Notes under the pieces: generated by a model
What the model was told of the DNA's origin: nothing
The model's database searches: none
Seen by the model: only the letters and a program-made list of their open reading frames with translations
Assembly (NCBI GenBank): GCA_964642045.1
Contig: CAZXLZ010000047.1
Location: 1 to 9,610 of the forward strand
Length of the DNA stretch: 9,610 nucleotides
Direction of reading: 5' to 3'
Source: RGIG5057 sp964642045
GTDB lineage: Bacteria; Bacillota; Clostridia; TANB77; CAG-465
Shown: piece after piece, positions 1-7,000 of the stretch
Layout of the letters: every line of letters begins with the position of its first letter
How positions within the stretch are numbered: the stretch's first letter is position 1
Made by a program: the position numbers and the translations under genes

Positions 1-1570
1 AATATGTTATTTTATATGTTGCATTTTTTGTAGATGCTGTAATAATCTCTGACGTTGTTTTACTTCCTGATGCATCTTTTATTATTACATAACACGCATA
101 ATCTGTTCCTGACTCCAAGCCTTCTACTAATATTTCTTTTGATGTTTCTATTGATTTTTCTAGTATTACCTTGTCACCTATATGAAATTCATAACTCGAT
201 GGGTAAATATTTTTAGCTGTTGCTTTTAATGTTATAGAATGTGTTGTACTTTTTGGATTTGTTAGTCTTGCTTCCCTTGTATCAACTTTATTTATATTAC
301 TTATTACTTTATCTTTTCCTAATATAATATCTTCATCATCTTTTGTTACTTTTGTCTTTATAGTTGTATTTTCTGTTACTGTTATTTCTGTTTCATTTCC
401 ATCTACTTTTGTATATGTATTTCCACCATCTGTACTATACTCTAAGTTAGCTCCATCTGGAAGCTCATCTATTCCTATTTTTACTACTACTTCATCTTCT
501 GTCTCATCCTTTTTATTTACTGATATACTTGGCTCTCTTGATGAAAATTTAAGTAGCTCTATATCTGATTTTGTTTCATTTAATGCATTATCTCTTGCAA
601 CTACATATGCTTCATAACTAGATAGCATATCTATTCCATCTAATGTATATGTACCACCTGTTATTGTTTCCTTTTGATACTCTTCTCCATCTTTTAGTAT
701 ATATACATCATATTCTTTTATACCTGATGCCACGTATCCATCTTCTTCTATATCTTCTGCTGATATATTTACTTTAAATCCTGTTTCTGTTCTTTCTTCT
801 TTAATTACTTTTACATTTACTGGATCAATTTTGTCTATTACATTTATTGTATATGTTTCTGTTCTTCCTTTTTCATCTCCATCTTTATTTATTATTCTTG
901 CTATTATATAGCAATTATTTGGTATTGTTACATTATTTTCTTCTTCTGTAAGTTCTATCCACTTATCCACATTAGAATCATAATATTCTAAATGATACCC
1001 TGATGTTATATTTTTTGCCGAAATTACTGCTGTTATATTTTCATTTGTATATCTACTTGTCTCAAGTTCTGTTCCGTCACTATAGTATAGAGAAATTGCT
1101 ACATTATCTAGCCCTTCTAATGTTTCTTCATCATCTCTTCTTTTTAAGCCTAATATTTCTTCTACTTCATCTCTTACTTTCTTTGTCTTTTCTTTATTTT
1201 TTATACTTTCGTCTTCATCTATTTCTTTATCTATTCTAAGTACTAGCTCACCTTTATATACAGTAAATATATCTCTATAATATACTGAGTGAAATTTCTC
1301 ATTTTTCATACTTGAAATAATGACTTCTATATCATATGGTGGTGTATTTATTGTTTTTATATCTAATTCATTATTTTTTATAACTGCTTTTGATTCATAA
1401 AGTGCTAAATCTGAACAAAAAGTATCATAATCATTCATTACTTTAGCCACGGTTGCGCTATTTATTGGGTTACTTTTTACTAAACTAATTATTATTACTC
1501 CGGCCAAAATTATGATTATGATTATTGTTACAACTAGTGTTATCAAACTTATTCCTTTTTTATTATTCAT
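1..1570 (-). CDS. Pilin-like N-terminus, Fn3/Ig-like repeat surface protein (3' end outside window)
   Basis: The open frame starts at ATG 1570 and runs without a stop to the left edge, giving at least 523 residues; the C-terminus is missing. An AGGAG at 1577-1581 lies 6 nt upstream of the ATG. The N-terminus reads MNNKKGISLITLVVTI and continues into an isoleucine-rich hydrophobic helix to about residue 31. This resembles a type IV prepilin/pseudopilin signal with a Gly6-Ile7 cleavage site. The usual Glu at +5 of the mature protein is Thr (T11). Residues of about 32-240 form an acidic region of no recognised family. Three beta-rich repeats follow, at about 244-343, 344-427 and 428 to the edge. 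Repeats 1 and 3 look like Fn3 domains, with an ending such as SSYEAYVVARDNALNETKS. Repeat 2 contains LEYSTDGGNTYTKVDG, typical of bacterial Ig-like modules. It is probably exported and displayed on the surface. Whether it is assembled into a pilus or merely anchored is unknown. It could be an adhesin or a polymer-binding protein. Confidence 0.75.
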   Translation of the reverse strand, partial: MNNKKGISLITLVVTIIIIIILAGVIIISLVKSNPINSATVAKVMNDYDTFCSDLALYESKAVIKNNELDIKTINTPPYDIEVIISSMKNEKFHSVYYRDIFTVYKGELVLRIDKEIDEDESIKNKEKTKKVRDEVEEILGLKRRDDEETLEGLDNVAISLYYSDGTELETSRYTNENITAVISAKNITSGYHLEYYDSNVDKWIELTEEENNVTIPNNCYIIARIINKDGDEKGRTETYTINVIDKIDPVNVKVIKEERTETGFKVNISAEDIEEDGYVASGIKEYDVYILKDGEEYQKETITGGTYTLDGIDMLSSYEAYVVARDNALNETKSDIELLKFSSREPSISVNKKDETEDEVVVKIGIDELPDGANLEYSTDGGNTYTKVDGNETEITVTENTTIKTKVTKDDEDIILGKDKVISNINKVDTREARLTNPKSTTHSITLKATAKNIYPSSYEFHIGDKVILEKSIETSKEILVEGLESGTDYACYVIIKDASGSKTTSEIITASTKNATYKITY

Positions 1571-1664
1571 ATATCTCTCCTGTATTTTTTTAAATCAAAT
1601 AACTATATATGTACAATTCATATATACTTATCTAATATAACAAATACAGTATATTCCAAAAATC

Positions 1665-1704
1665 AAAAAAACTCAAGCAACATAAAAAAAATCACTTGAG
1701 TTTT
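1665..1704 (-). terminator. Rho-independent terminator of the hisS-aspS-gpsA-trmR operon
   Basis: A perfect 10-bp inverted repeat (AAAACTCAAG at 1668-1677, CTTGAGTTTT at 1695-1704) encloses a 17-nt loop. Read on the minus strand, the second arm runs into a T tract (complement of the A run at 1665-1671), 59-98 nt past the stop of the methyltransferase gene. The stem is AT-rich, so efficiency may be modest. It separates the operon from the surface-protein gene that starts at 1570. In the remainder of the 1571-1762 gap I see no convincing promoter for that gene. Confidence 0.6.
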
Positions 1705-1762
1705 ATATAATTTTATTTTATTGATAAATTCTCTGTTATATTAATGTAATAAATTTTAATAT

Positions 1763-2371
1763 TCACTTTTTATTTACTTTTATTATAGCTAGACCATCAT
1801 CTATATCATAAATTTTAGAGTCAAACATATTATCTTCTTCAATTATCTTAAGAAACTGTCTTAGTCTTGTTACAGCAGTTCTATTTCTATGCTCGTTATA
1901 GTCACTTTTGACAAGCCCATGAAAAAGTACGTTATCAGCTATAATATAGCCACCATCTTTTATAAGTCTTCTTGCTTCATTTAAAAAATTTAGGTACTGC
2001 CCTTTAGCTGCATCTATAAATATAACATCATAAATGTTATCTTCAGCTATATTTTTCATAACCTCATTTGCATCACCGAAAATTATGTTTATAACATTAT
2101 TAAGTCCTGTGCTTTTAATATTTTCAGTAGCCTTCAAAAATCTTTTTTCATTTCTTTCTATTGTATCAATCTTAGAGTCTTCTTCTAAATGGCATGCAAA
2201 TACTATAGAGGAGTATCCAACAGCAGTGCCTACCTCAAGAATTCTTTTTGGTTTTATTCTATCCAAATTTTGCTCTATAATTTTCATTGTATCATCTCTT
2301 AAGATAGGAACAAAATTTTGATTAGCTTCTTTTTTTATAGCTTGTATTTTTTCTTTATCTACTTTTATCAT
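1763..2371 (-). CDS. trmR: Class I SAM-dependent O-methyltransferase, likely tRNA 5-hydroxyuridine methyltransferase (TrmR/YrrM family)
   Basis: This 202-residue protein has a one-domain Rossmann methyltransferase fold. The SAM-binding motif I is ILEVGTAVGYSS (residues 44-55), the ribose-binding acidic residue is in the TIERN stretch (E72), and GDA follows at 99-101. FIDAAKGQY (118-126) and IADN (144-147) carry D120, D146 and N147, which match the divalent-metal ligands of catechol-O-methyltransferase-type enzymes. RNRTAVTRLRQF (162-173) is the usual C-terminal signature. The closest characterised relative I recognise is Bacillus subtilis TrmR (YrrM), which methylates 5-hydroxyuridine to 5-methoxyuridine at tRNA position 34. 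Last gene of the hisS operon, 10 nt after gpsA; its AAGG ribosome binding site overlaps the gpsA stop codon, so translational coupling is likely. The two synthetase genes upstream fit a tRNA role, but small-molecule O-methyltransferases share the fold, so the substrate is inference. Confidence 0.7.
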   Translation of the reverse strand: MIKVDKEKIQAIKKEANQNFVPILRDDTMKIIEQNLDRIKPKRILEVGTAVGYSSIVFACHLEEDSKIDTIERNEKRFLKATENIKSTGLNNVINIIFGDANEVMKNIAEDNIYDVIFIDAAKGQYLNFLNEARRLIKDGGYIIADNVLFHGLVKSDYNEHRNRTAVTRLRQFLKIIEEDNMFDSKIYDIDDGLAIIKVNKK

Positions 2372-2381
2372 ATTTTACACC

Positions 2382-3353
2382 TTAAGATATTTTCTTTAAT
2401 ATGTTATTTACGCTCACAGAGTTATATATAATGTCTTCCATTAATTCTATAGATTTAACATGTTTTTCTTTACTTTTTAAAAGACTACATATTGACTCTA
2501 AAGAATGAAGTCCTTCTACAGTTTTAGCTGACATGTGCTCTAAAGCCTCATCAGTAGTCATGCCCTTACCTATATTTACACCAAGAGTAAAATTTCTACT
2601 TTTGTTGCTCATTGTTGTAAGAAGGAGATCTCCAAGACCTGCATACATATATGCTGTCTTTCTACTTCCACCTAAAATTTCAAGTATTTCCCTTGAATCA
2701 TTAATAACAATTGCTAGCACACTTGCCTTAGTAGACTCAGACATTCCAAGTCCTGAAAGTATACCAAGTAAAATTGCATATATATTTTTTATTGTAGCAG
2801 AGATTTGTACACCTAAAATATCATCAGTTACATCAAAGCATAAATTATCACAGGTAAAAGCTTCTTTTATAGTAAGTATTACATCTTCGCATTTAGATGC
2901 AATAGTAATACCAGTTTCTGCATAGTTTGCAAGTTCCTCTGCAAAGGATGGTCCCGAAATCATACATACTCTATCAAAATTTGGAATTTCTTCAGCTATT
3001 ACTTCAGATGGATAAAGCTTAGTATCTTTTTCTATTCCTTTACTTACAATACATATTATCTGCTTACTATTTACATATTCTTTTAGCTCTTTGCATACGC
3101 TTCTTATAGCCATCATTGGCACTGCCATAACAATAATATCAGCCTTATCTACTGCTTCTTTTAAGTTAGTAGTTATCTCTATTTCTTCTTCTATTTTTAC
3201 ACCCGGAAGTACATTTTTATTTTCTCTTGAAGTTTGAACCATATCAGCTTCTTCCTTAAATTTAGACCACATTACAATTTTATTATTTGCTTTGTGCAGT
3301 ACCTTAGTTAAAGCTATACCATATGCACCAATTCCTAGCACCCCTATTTTCAT
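2382..3353 (-). CDS. gpsA: Glycerol-3-phosphate dehydrogenase [NAD(P)+], divergent
   Basis: This enzyme reduces dihydroxyacetone phosphate to sn-glycerol 3-phosphate, the backbone of phospholipids; it is cytosolic. It is 323 residues long, close to the usual 330-340. The N-terminal dinucleotide-binding motif is GIGAYG (7-12). Other landmarks are NVLPG (47-51), SKGIE (104-108, with the conserved Lys105), SGPSFAEE (133-140), the Lys189-Asn190 pair (IKNIYA), AGLGDLLLTTMSNKSRN (238-254, containing Asp242, Thr246 and Arg253) and VEG (279-281). The catalytic lysines, Asp, Thr and Arg are therefore kept. The helix after GLG (201-203) is unusual: the family's G-x-N-x-x-A-A-L-x-T-R-G-x-x-E pattern is replaced by MSESTKASVLAIVINDS. 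The SD is AGGA, a rather long 11 nt before ATG; the gene begins 15 nt after aspS. Probably a true GpsA with a drifted helix; a related 6-phosphogluconate-dehydrogenase-like reductase is less likely. Confidence 0.85.
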   Translation of the reverse strand: MKIGVLGIGAYGIALTKVLHKANNKIVMWSKFKEEADMVQTSRENKNVLPGVKIEEEIEITTNLKEAVDKADIIVMAVPMMAIRSVCKELKEYVNSKQIICIVSKGIEKDTKLYPSEVIAEEIPNFDRVCMISGPSFAEELANYAETGITIASKCEDVILTIKEAFTCDNLCFDVTDDILGVQISATIKNIYAILLGILSGLGMSESTKASVLAIVINDSREILEILGGSRKTAYMYAGLGDLLLTTMSNKSRNFTLGVNIGKGMTTDEALEHMSAKTVEGLHSLESICSLLKSKEKHVKSIELMEDIIYNSVSVNNILKKIS

Positions 3354-3368
3354 TATATATCAATCCTT

Positions 3369-5114
3369 TTATCTTAATTTTATATGTACATCTCTAAGCT
3401 GCTCTTCTGTAACAAAGTTTGGAGCTTGCATTAAAAGATCTCTTGCTTTGCTGTTTTTTGGGAATGCTATTACTTCCCTTATATTAGTTTCTCCAAGTAG
3501 TAACATTATCATTCTATCTATTCCAGGAGCTGCACCTGCATGAGGTGGTGCTCCAAACTTAAATGCATTATATAATGCTCCAAATTTACTTGCAACTGTT
3601 TCTTCAGAGTATCCAGCAATCTCAAATGCTTTTTTCATTACATTTGTATCATGATTTCTAACTGCACCAGATGCAAGCTCATAGCCATTACATACCATAT
3701 CATATTGATAGGCAAGTATTTCAAGCGGATTTTTTTCTTCTAGAGCCTTAAGACCTCCTTTTGGCATAGAGAATGGATTATGTCCAAAGTCTATTTTTCC
3801 TTCATCTGAAAGTTCATAAAATGGGAAATCAACTATAAAGCAGAATTTGTATATACTTTTATCTATTAAATCAAGTCTTCTTCCAAGCTCATTTCTTATA
3901 TCACCTGCATCTTTGCAAGCCTTCTCATATTTATCTGCAACAAAGAATAGTCCATAACCTTCTTTTGCTCCTGTTTTTTCTTTCATCTTAGCTATCATTT
4001 CATCTGACAAATATTTAGCTATTGGTCCAACAAGCGTTCCATCTTCATTTATTCTTATCCAAGCAAGACCTGCCATACCAAGTTCATCTTTTGCATAAGA
4101 AGTCATTTCATCAAAGAATTTTCTTGTAACACTTGAAGAGTCTATAGCTATACATTTTACTGTTTTATTTTCAAATACTCTAAATCCTGAGCCTTCAAAA
4201 CACTCTGTTACATCTGTTAAAACAAGTGGATTTCTAAGATCTGGTTTATCTGAACCATACTTTTCAATAGCTTCTTTGTATGGAATTTTAACAAACTCTT
4301 CATCTAAAACTTTAGCTGTTCCAAGTTTCGTAAATGTGTATTTTGTTATATTTTCTAGGACTTCTAAAACTTCTTCCTGGCCTGCAAATGACATTTCAAA
4401 ATCTAATTGATAAAATTCACCTGGTGATCTATCAGCTCTTGGATCTTCATCTCTAAAGCATGGAGCTATTTGATAGTATTTATCAAAACCTGATATCATA
4501 AGTAGCTGTTTAAATTGCTGTGGTGCTTGAGGAGGTGCATAAAACTCTCCTTGATGTAGTCTTGATGGTATTAAGTAATCTCTTGCTCCTTCTGGAGAAG
4601 ATGAAGTAAGTATAGGAGTTTGAATCTCTATAAAGCCCATCTCATTCATTTTATCTCTAATAAGTTTTAAAACTTCTGCTCTAAATACCATCTTTTTATG
4701 TATTGTTTCATTTCTTAAGTCTAAGAATCTATATTCAAGTCTTAAATCTTCCCTTACATCTTCACTTTTTTCTATTTCAAAAGGAAGTGGCATAGATACA
4801 TTATTTAATATTTCAATATTTTCTATATCTACTTCAACATCGCCAGTTTCAATTTTAGGATTTACATTTTCTACAGGTCTTTTTAATACCTTTCCTGTAA
4901 CTGTTATTGTCGATTCTATATTTATATTTTTTATAACTTCTAAAATATCTTCTTTTTCAGCTCTAAGCTGAGTTACACCATAATGGTCTCTTAAATCTAT
5001 GAATACACAGCCACCTAAATCTCTTATTGTTTTAACAAAACCTGATAGTTTAACTTCTTTTCCAATATCTTCTAATCTAATCTCATTACATGTATGTGTT
5101 CTATAACTACTCAT
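3369..5114 (-). CDS. aspS: Aspartyl-tRNA synthetase, bacterial type
   Basis: Class II synthetase that charges tRNA-Asp; 581 residues, a normal bacterial length including the GAD insert. An N-terminal OB-fold anticodon domain (about 1-105) contains GFVKTIRDLGGCVFIDLRD. The catalytic core has motif 1 (FIEIQTPILT, 161-170), SSSPEGARDY (171-180), motif 2 (CFRDEDPRADRSPGEFYQ, 219-236), the GAD insertion (about 285-420), ELASGAVRNH (479-488) and motif 3 (GAAPGIDRMIMLL, 527-539, Arg534). Leu33 aligns with E. coli Leu30, a residue linked to enzymes that recognise only tRNA-Asp, so a discriminating enzyme is inferred. The APPHAG...GIDR form of motif 3 places it in the subfamily also common in alphaproteobacteria. 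Its AAAGGAG ribosome binding site lies inside the last codons of hisS, with only 3 nt between hisS stop and this ATG, so translation is probably coupled. Confidence 0.97.
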   Translation of the reverse strand: MSSYRTHTCNEIRLEDIGKEVKLSGFVKTIRDLGGCVFIDLRDHYGVTQLRAEKEDILEVIKNINIESTITVTGKVLKRPVENVNPKIETGDVEVDIENIEILNNVSMPLPFEIEKSEDVREDLRLEYRFLDLRNETIHKKMVFRAEVLKLIRDKMNEMGFIEIQTPILTSSSPEGARDYLIPSRLHQGEFYAPPQAPQQFKQLLMISGFDKYYQIAPCFRDEDPRADRSPGEFYQLDFEMSFAGQEEVLEVLENITKYTFTKLGTAKVLDEEFVKIPYKEAIEKYGSDKPDLRNPLVLTDVTECFEGSGFRVFENKTVKCIAIDSSSVTRKFFDEMTSYAKDELGMAGLAWIRINEDGTLVGPIAKYLSDEMIAKMKEKTGAKEGYGLFFVADKYEKACKDAGDIRNELGRRLDLIDKSIYKFCFIVDFPFYELSDEGKIDFGHNPFSMPKGGLKALEEKNPLEILAYQYDMVCNGYELASGAVRNHDTNVMKKAFEIAGYSEETVASKFGALYNAFKFGAPPHAGAAPGIDRMIMLLLGETNIREVIAFPKNSKARDLLMQAPNFVTEEQLRDVHIKLR

Positions 5115-5117
5115 ATA

Positions 5118-6380
5118 TTATTCTCCTTTTTTATTTAATAACTTGATTACATCTTTTATAACTTTTGCATCTAAATCTGCTGTTACTTGAGATGAGTTTT
5201 CCATATTTTTCACTGTAATAATTCCAGCTTTCAATTCATTTTCTCCAATTATACCAATATTTTTGGCATTTATCTTTGATGCATATTTAAGCTGTGCATT
5301 AAAGCTTCTATCTAAAATGTCTATATCTGTTATAATATCTAATTTTCTAAGCTTCTCTCCAAGGTTATATGCGACTTTAAAAGCCTCATCATCTGTTACT
5401 ACAAAATACATGTCTACGTATTTTTTATAACTTTTATTTAAATCCTTAACAAGCATTTCTATTCTATCTAGTCCTAAAGCAAAGCCAACTGCATTAGTAG
5501 GTGTTCCACCTAGCGTTTCTACTAATGTGTCGTATCTTCCTCCACCACCTACTGCTAAATCTAAATCTTTAGATACAAACTCAAATACAGTTTTGTTATA
5601 ATAATCTAGTCCTCTAACTATTGTTTTATCTATCTCATAATCTATGTTAAGACTATCTAGCATAGATTTTACATTTTCAAAATCATTCTTGCACTCTTCA
5701 CATAGATTATCAGTTATCATTGGCATGCTTTTCTTTATTTCTAAGTCTTCTTTACAATCAATAATTCTCATTATATTTTTTTCGTATCTATTCTTGCAAT
5801 CTGTGCACATGCCATCTATTTTATCCTTTAGATATTCTCTTAACTTTTCTGTATATTTTTTTCTACACTCTGTGCATCCTATAGAGTTTATTTTAAGCTT
5901 CAGTTTATTCATAAGTCCTATACTCTCTAAGACTTCTTTTGCTATGACTATTGCTTCTATCTCTGCCCTATATGAACTAGCTCCAAAAATCTCTACTCCA
6001 AACTGTCTAAATTCTCTATATCTTCCTTTTTGCATCTTCTCATATCTATACGCTGTACCATTATACCAAAGCTTAACTGGTGAAGCTTTAGATGCAAAAC
6101 CATTTTCTAAATATGCTCTAACAACACCTGCTGTAAATTCTGGTCTTAAAGTCATAGATCTTCCGCCTCTATCTTCAAAAGTATACATTTCTTTTGTAAC
6201 TATATCTGTACCATCTCCGACTCCTCTTGCAAAAAGTTCAGCCTGCTCAAATACAGGCACTCTTATCTCATTTATATTATGAAGCATGCATACTTTTCTT
6301 ATCTCTTCTTCGATTTTTGAGAAATTATCCATCTCATCATAAAATATATCTCTTGTTCCTTTTGCCCTAGTAATATTCAT
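5118..6380 (-). CDS. hisS: Histidyl-tRNA synthetase
   Basis: Class II synthetase that charges tRNA-His; 420 residues, the usual bacterial length. Landmarks: AKGTRDIF (6-13), TLRPEFT (77-83), motif 2 as YRYEKMQKGRYREFRQFG (111-128), the histidine-specific HisA motif VRGLDYYNKTVFEF (255-268), GGGGRYD (278-284) and motif 3 as GFALGLDRIEML (299-310). Residues of about 320-415 form the anticodon-binding domain. The insertion domain (about 165-235) is rich in cysteine: C169/C172, C192/C195, C209 and C227/C230, arranged mostly as CxxC pairs. To my knowledge this occurs in other clostridial HisRS; metal binding is inferred, not shown. The start at 6380 is supported by AGGTGA 7 nt upstream. First gene of the operon followed by aspS, gpsA and the methyltransferase. 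Confidence 0.97.
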   Translation of the reverse strand: MNITRAKGTRDIFYDEMDNFSKIEEEIRKVCMLHNINEIRVPVFEQAELFARGVGDGTDIVTKEMYTFEDRGGRSMTLRPEFTAGVVRAYLENGFASKASPVKLWYNGTAYRYEKMQKGRYREFRQFGVEIFGASSYRAEIEAIVIAKEVLESIGLMNKLKLKINSIGCTECRKKYTEKLREYLKDKIDGMCTDCKNRYEKNIMRIIDCKEDLEIKKSMPMITDNLCEECKNDFENVKSMLDSLNIDYEIDKTIVRGLDYYNKTVFEFVSKDLDLAVGGGGRYDTLVETLGGTPTNAVGFALGLDRIEMLVKDLNKSYKKYVDMYFVVTDDEAFKVAYNLGEKLRKLDIITDIDILDRSFNAQLKYASKINAKNIGIIGENELKAGIITVKNMENSSQVTADLDAKVIKDVIKLLNKKGE

Positions 6381-6384
6381 AAAA

Positions 6385-6408
6385 AATCACCTAGCAGTGA
6401 TTATATCA
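6385..6408 (-). promoter_or_regulatory. hisS extended -10 promoter and dyad over the Shine-Dalgarno
   Basis: On the minus strand TGATATAAT (complement of 6400-6408) is an exact extended -10 element. At 17-nt spacing the -35 region (TTTTAA) is weak, as extended -10 promoters allow. Transcription from here would start near 6393, leaving a leader of about a dozen bases that is little more than the AGGTGA Shine-Dalgarno (6387-6392). A 6-bp dyad, AATCAC (6385-6390) and GTGATT (6397-6402), overlaps both the -10 and the Shine-Dalgarno. It could be an operator, or, in a longer transcript, a hairpin that hides the ribosome binding site. The dyad is seen; its function is inferred. Confidence 0.5.
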
Positions 6409-6507
6409 TAAATATGTATAAATTAAAAGTGTAATAATAATAAAACTTGGAAAATTATTTATTATTTTTTATAATACATTAATTATATAAACAAAGCTCA
6501 AACGCTA

Positions 6508-6536
6508 TTGACTTTTTATGTTAATTTTGATATAAT
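6508..6536 (+). promoter_or_regulatory. Sigma-A promoter for the small membrane-protein gene
   Basis: TTGACT (6508-6513) and TATAAT (6531-6536) are separated by exactly 17 bp. Transcription would begin near 6543, giving a leader of about 48 nt that ends in AAAGGAG (6577-6583), 7 nt before the ATG at 6591. It points away from the hisS promoter, so the 210-bp gap holds two divergent promoters. Confidence 0.85.
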
Positions 6537-6590
6537 ATATATGATTAAATTAAGAATTTTAAATTAATTAATAATTAAAGGAGATTAAAA

Positions 6591-6941
6591 ATGAAAAAGA
6601 TTATTATTTATCTTGGTATTTTCACTACAGTTTCAATTTTACTTTCTCTAACTATATGCCACTTATTAAGATTACAGCTAAATGACTTTAGCTTGGCACC
6701 TATAATTTGGCTCGCAATTGCATCCACATATTCATTTATAGGTGATATTCGAAAAAACCGGAAACTTATGAGGCAAAATATATTCATAGTTACAGCTATT
6801 ATATGCAGTTGTATATTTATGATATTATCCCTTATTAGTGCATATGGTACAATGAGTATATATCCACCAATGATTGCAGGCATAGTTGCTTCTACATTAC
6901 TTTTTACTTCACTTGCAAATTTAGAATCAAAGAAACAGTAG
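6591..6941 (+). CDS. Small four-helix membrane protein of unknown function
   Basis: I do not recognise a family for this 116-residue protein. Four hydrophobic segments are visible at about 4-26, 34-50, 64-84 and 90-108. The segment-2/3 loop is strongly basic (GDIRKNRKLMRQN, 51-63) and the tail is LESKKQ. By the positive-inside rule both ends and the basic loop face the cytoplasm. A helix starting MKKIIIYLG could look like a signal peptide, but there is no clear cleavage site. The start is well supported: a near-perfect promoter 55 nt upstream of it and AAAGGAG at 7 nt spacing. It stands alone between two minus-strand units and ends at a terminator, so it is a one-gene transcript. It could be a transport accessory, a stress-related membrane protein or a regulator partner; nothing nearby decides this. 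The antisense frame over the same bases has no ribosome binding site and was rejected. Confidence 0.75.
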   Translation: MKKIIIYLGIFTTVSILLSLTICHLLRLQLNDFSLAPIIWLAIASTYSFIGDIRKNRKLMRQNIFIVTAIICSCIFMILSLISAYGTMSIYPPMIAGIVASTLLFTSLANLESKKQ

Positions 6942-6959
6942 TTATGTATAATTATTAAC

Positions 6960-7000
6960 AAAAAATGGTATGATGCTTTTTTGCACCATACCATTTTTTT
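6960..7000. terminator. Bidirectional terminator between the membrane-protein gene and rpsO
   Basis: Two 17-nt arms (6960-6976 and 6983-6999) pair over 16 positions around a six-T loop, with A runs before and T runs after, so both strands have a stem followed by U. The single mismatch is A-C on the plus-strand RNA but G-U on the minus-strand RNA, so the fold is slightly better for rpsO. It lies 18 nt past the stop of the plus-strand gene, and on the minus strand the stem begins within the rpsO stop codon (6999-7001). Confidence 0.9.

Noticed and set aside
1003..1239. Plus-strand open frame rich in Leu/Phe/Tyr
   Set aside because: It is antisense to the surface protein, has no ribosome binding site, and its composition is what a reversed Lys/Glu/Asp-rich gene gives.
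1571..1665. Promoter for the surface-protein gene
   Set aside because: Several TATATA- and TTGTTA-like hexamers occur but none at suitable spacing with a good partner; AT-rich background gives such matches by chance.
2034..3543. Three plus-strand open frames antisense to trmR, gpsA and aspS
   Set aside because: All overlap genes with full family signatures on the other strand and none has a promoter or ribosome binding site.
5644..6282. Long plus-strand open frame (212 codons) across hisS
   Set aside because: It lies wholly antisense to a clear HisRS, lacks a ribosome binding site, and shows Ser/Leu-rich shadow composition.
6381..6590. T-box leader before hisS
   Set aside because: No T-box-like sequence, no antiterminator/terminator pair, and too little space before the divergent promoter.
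6608..6994. Minus-strand open frame opposite the small membrane protein
   Set aside because: Its start codon lies within the terminator stem without a ribosome binding site, whereas the plus-strand frame has a promoter and strong Shine-Dalgarno.
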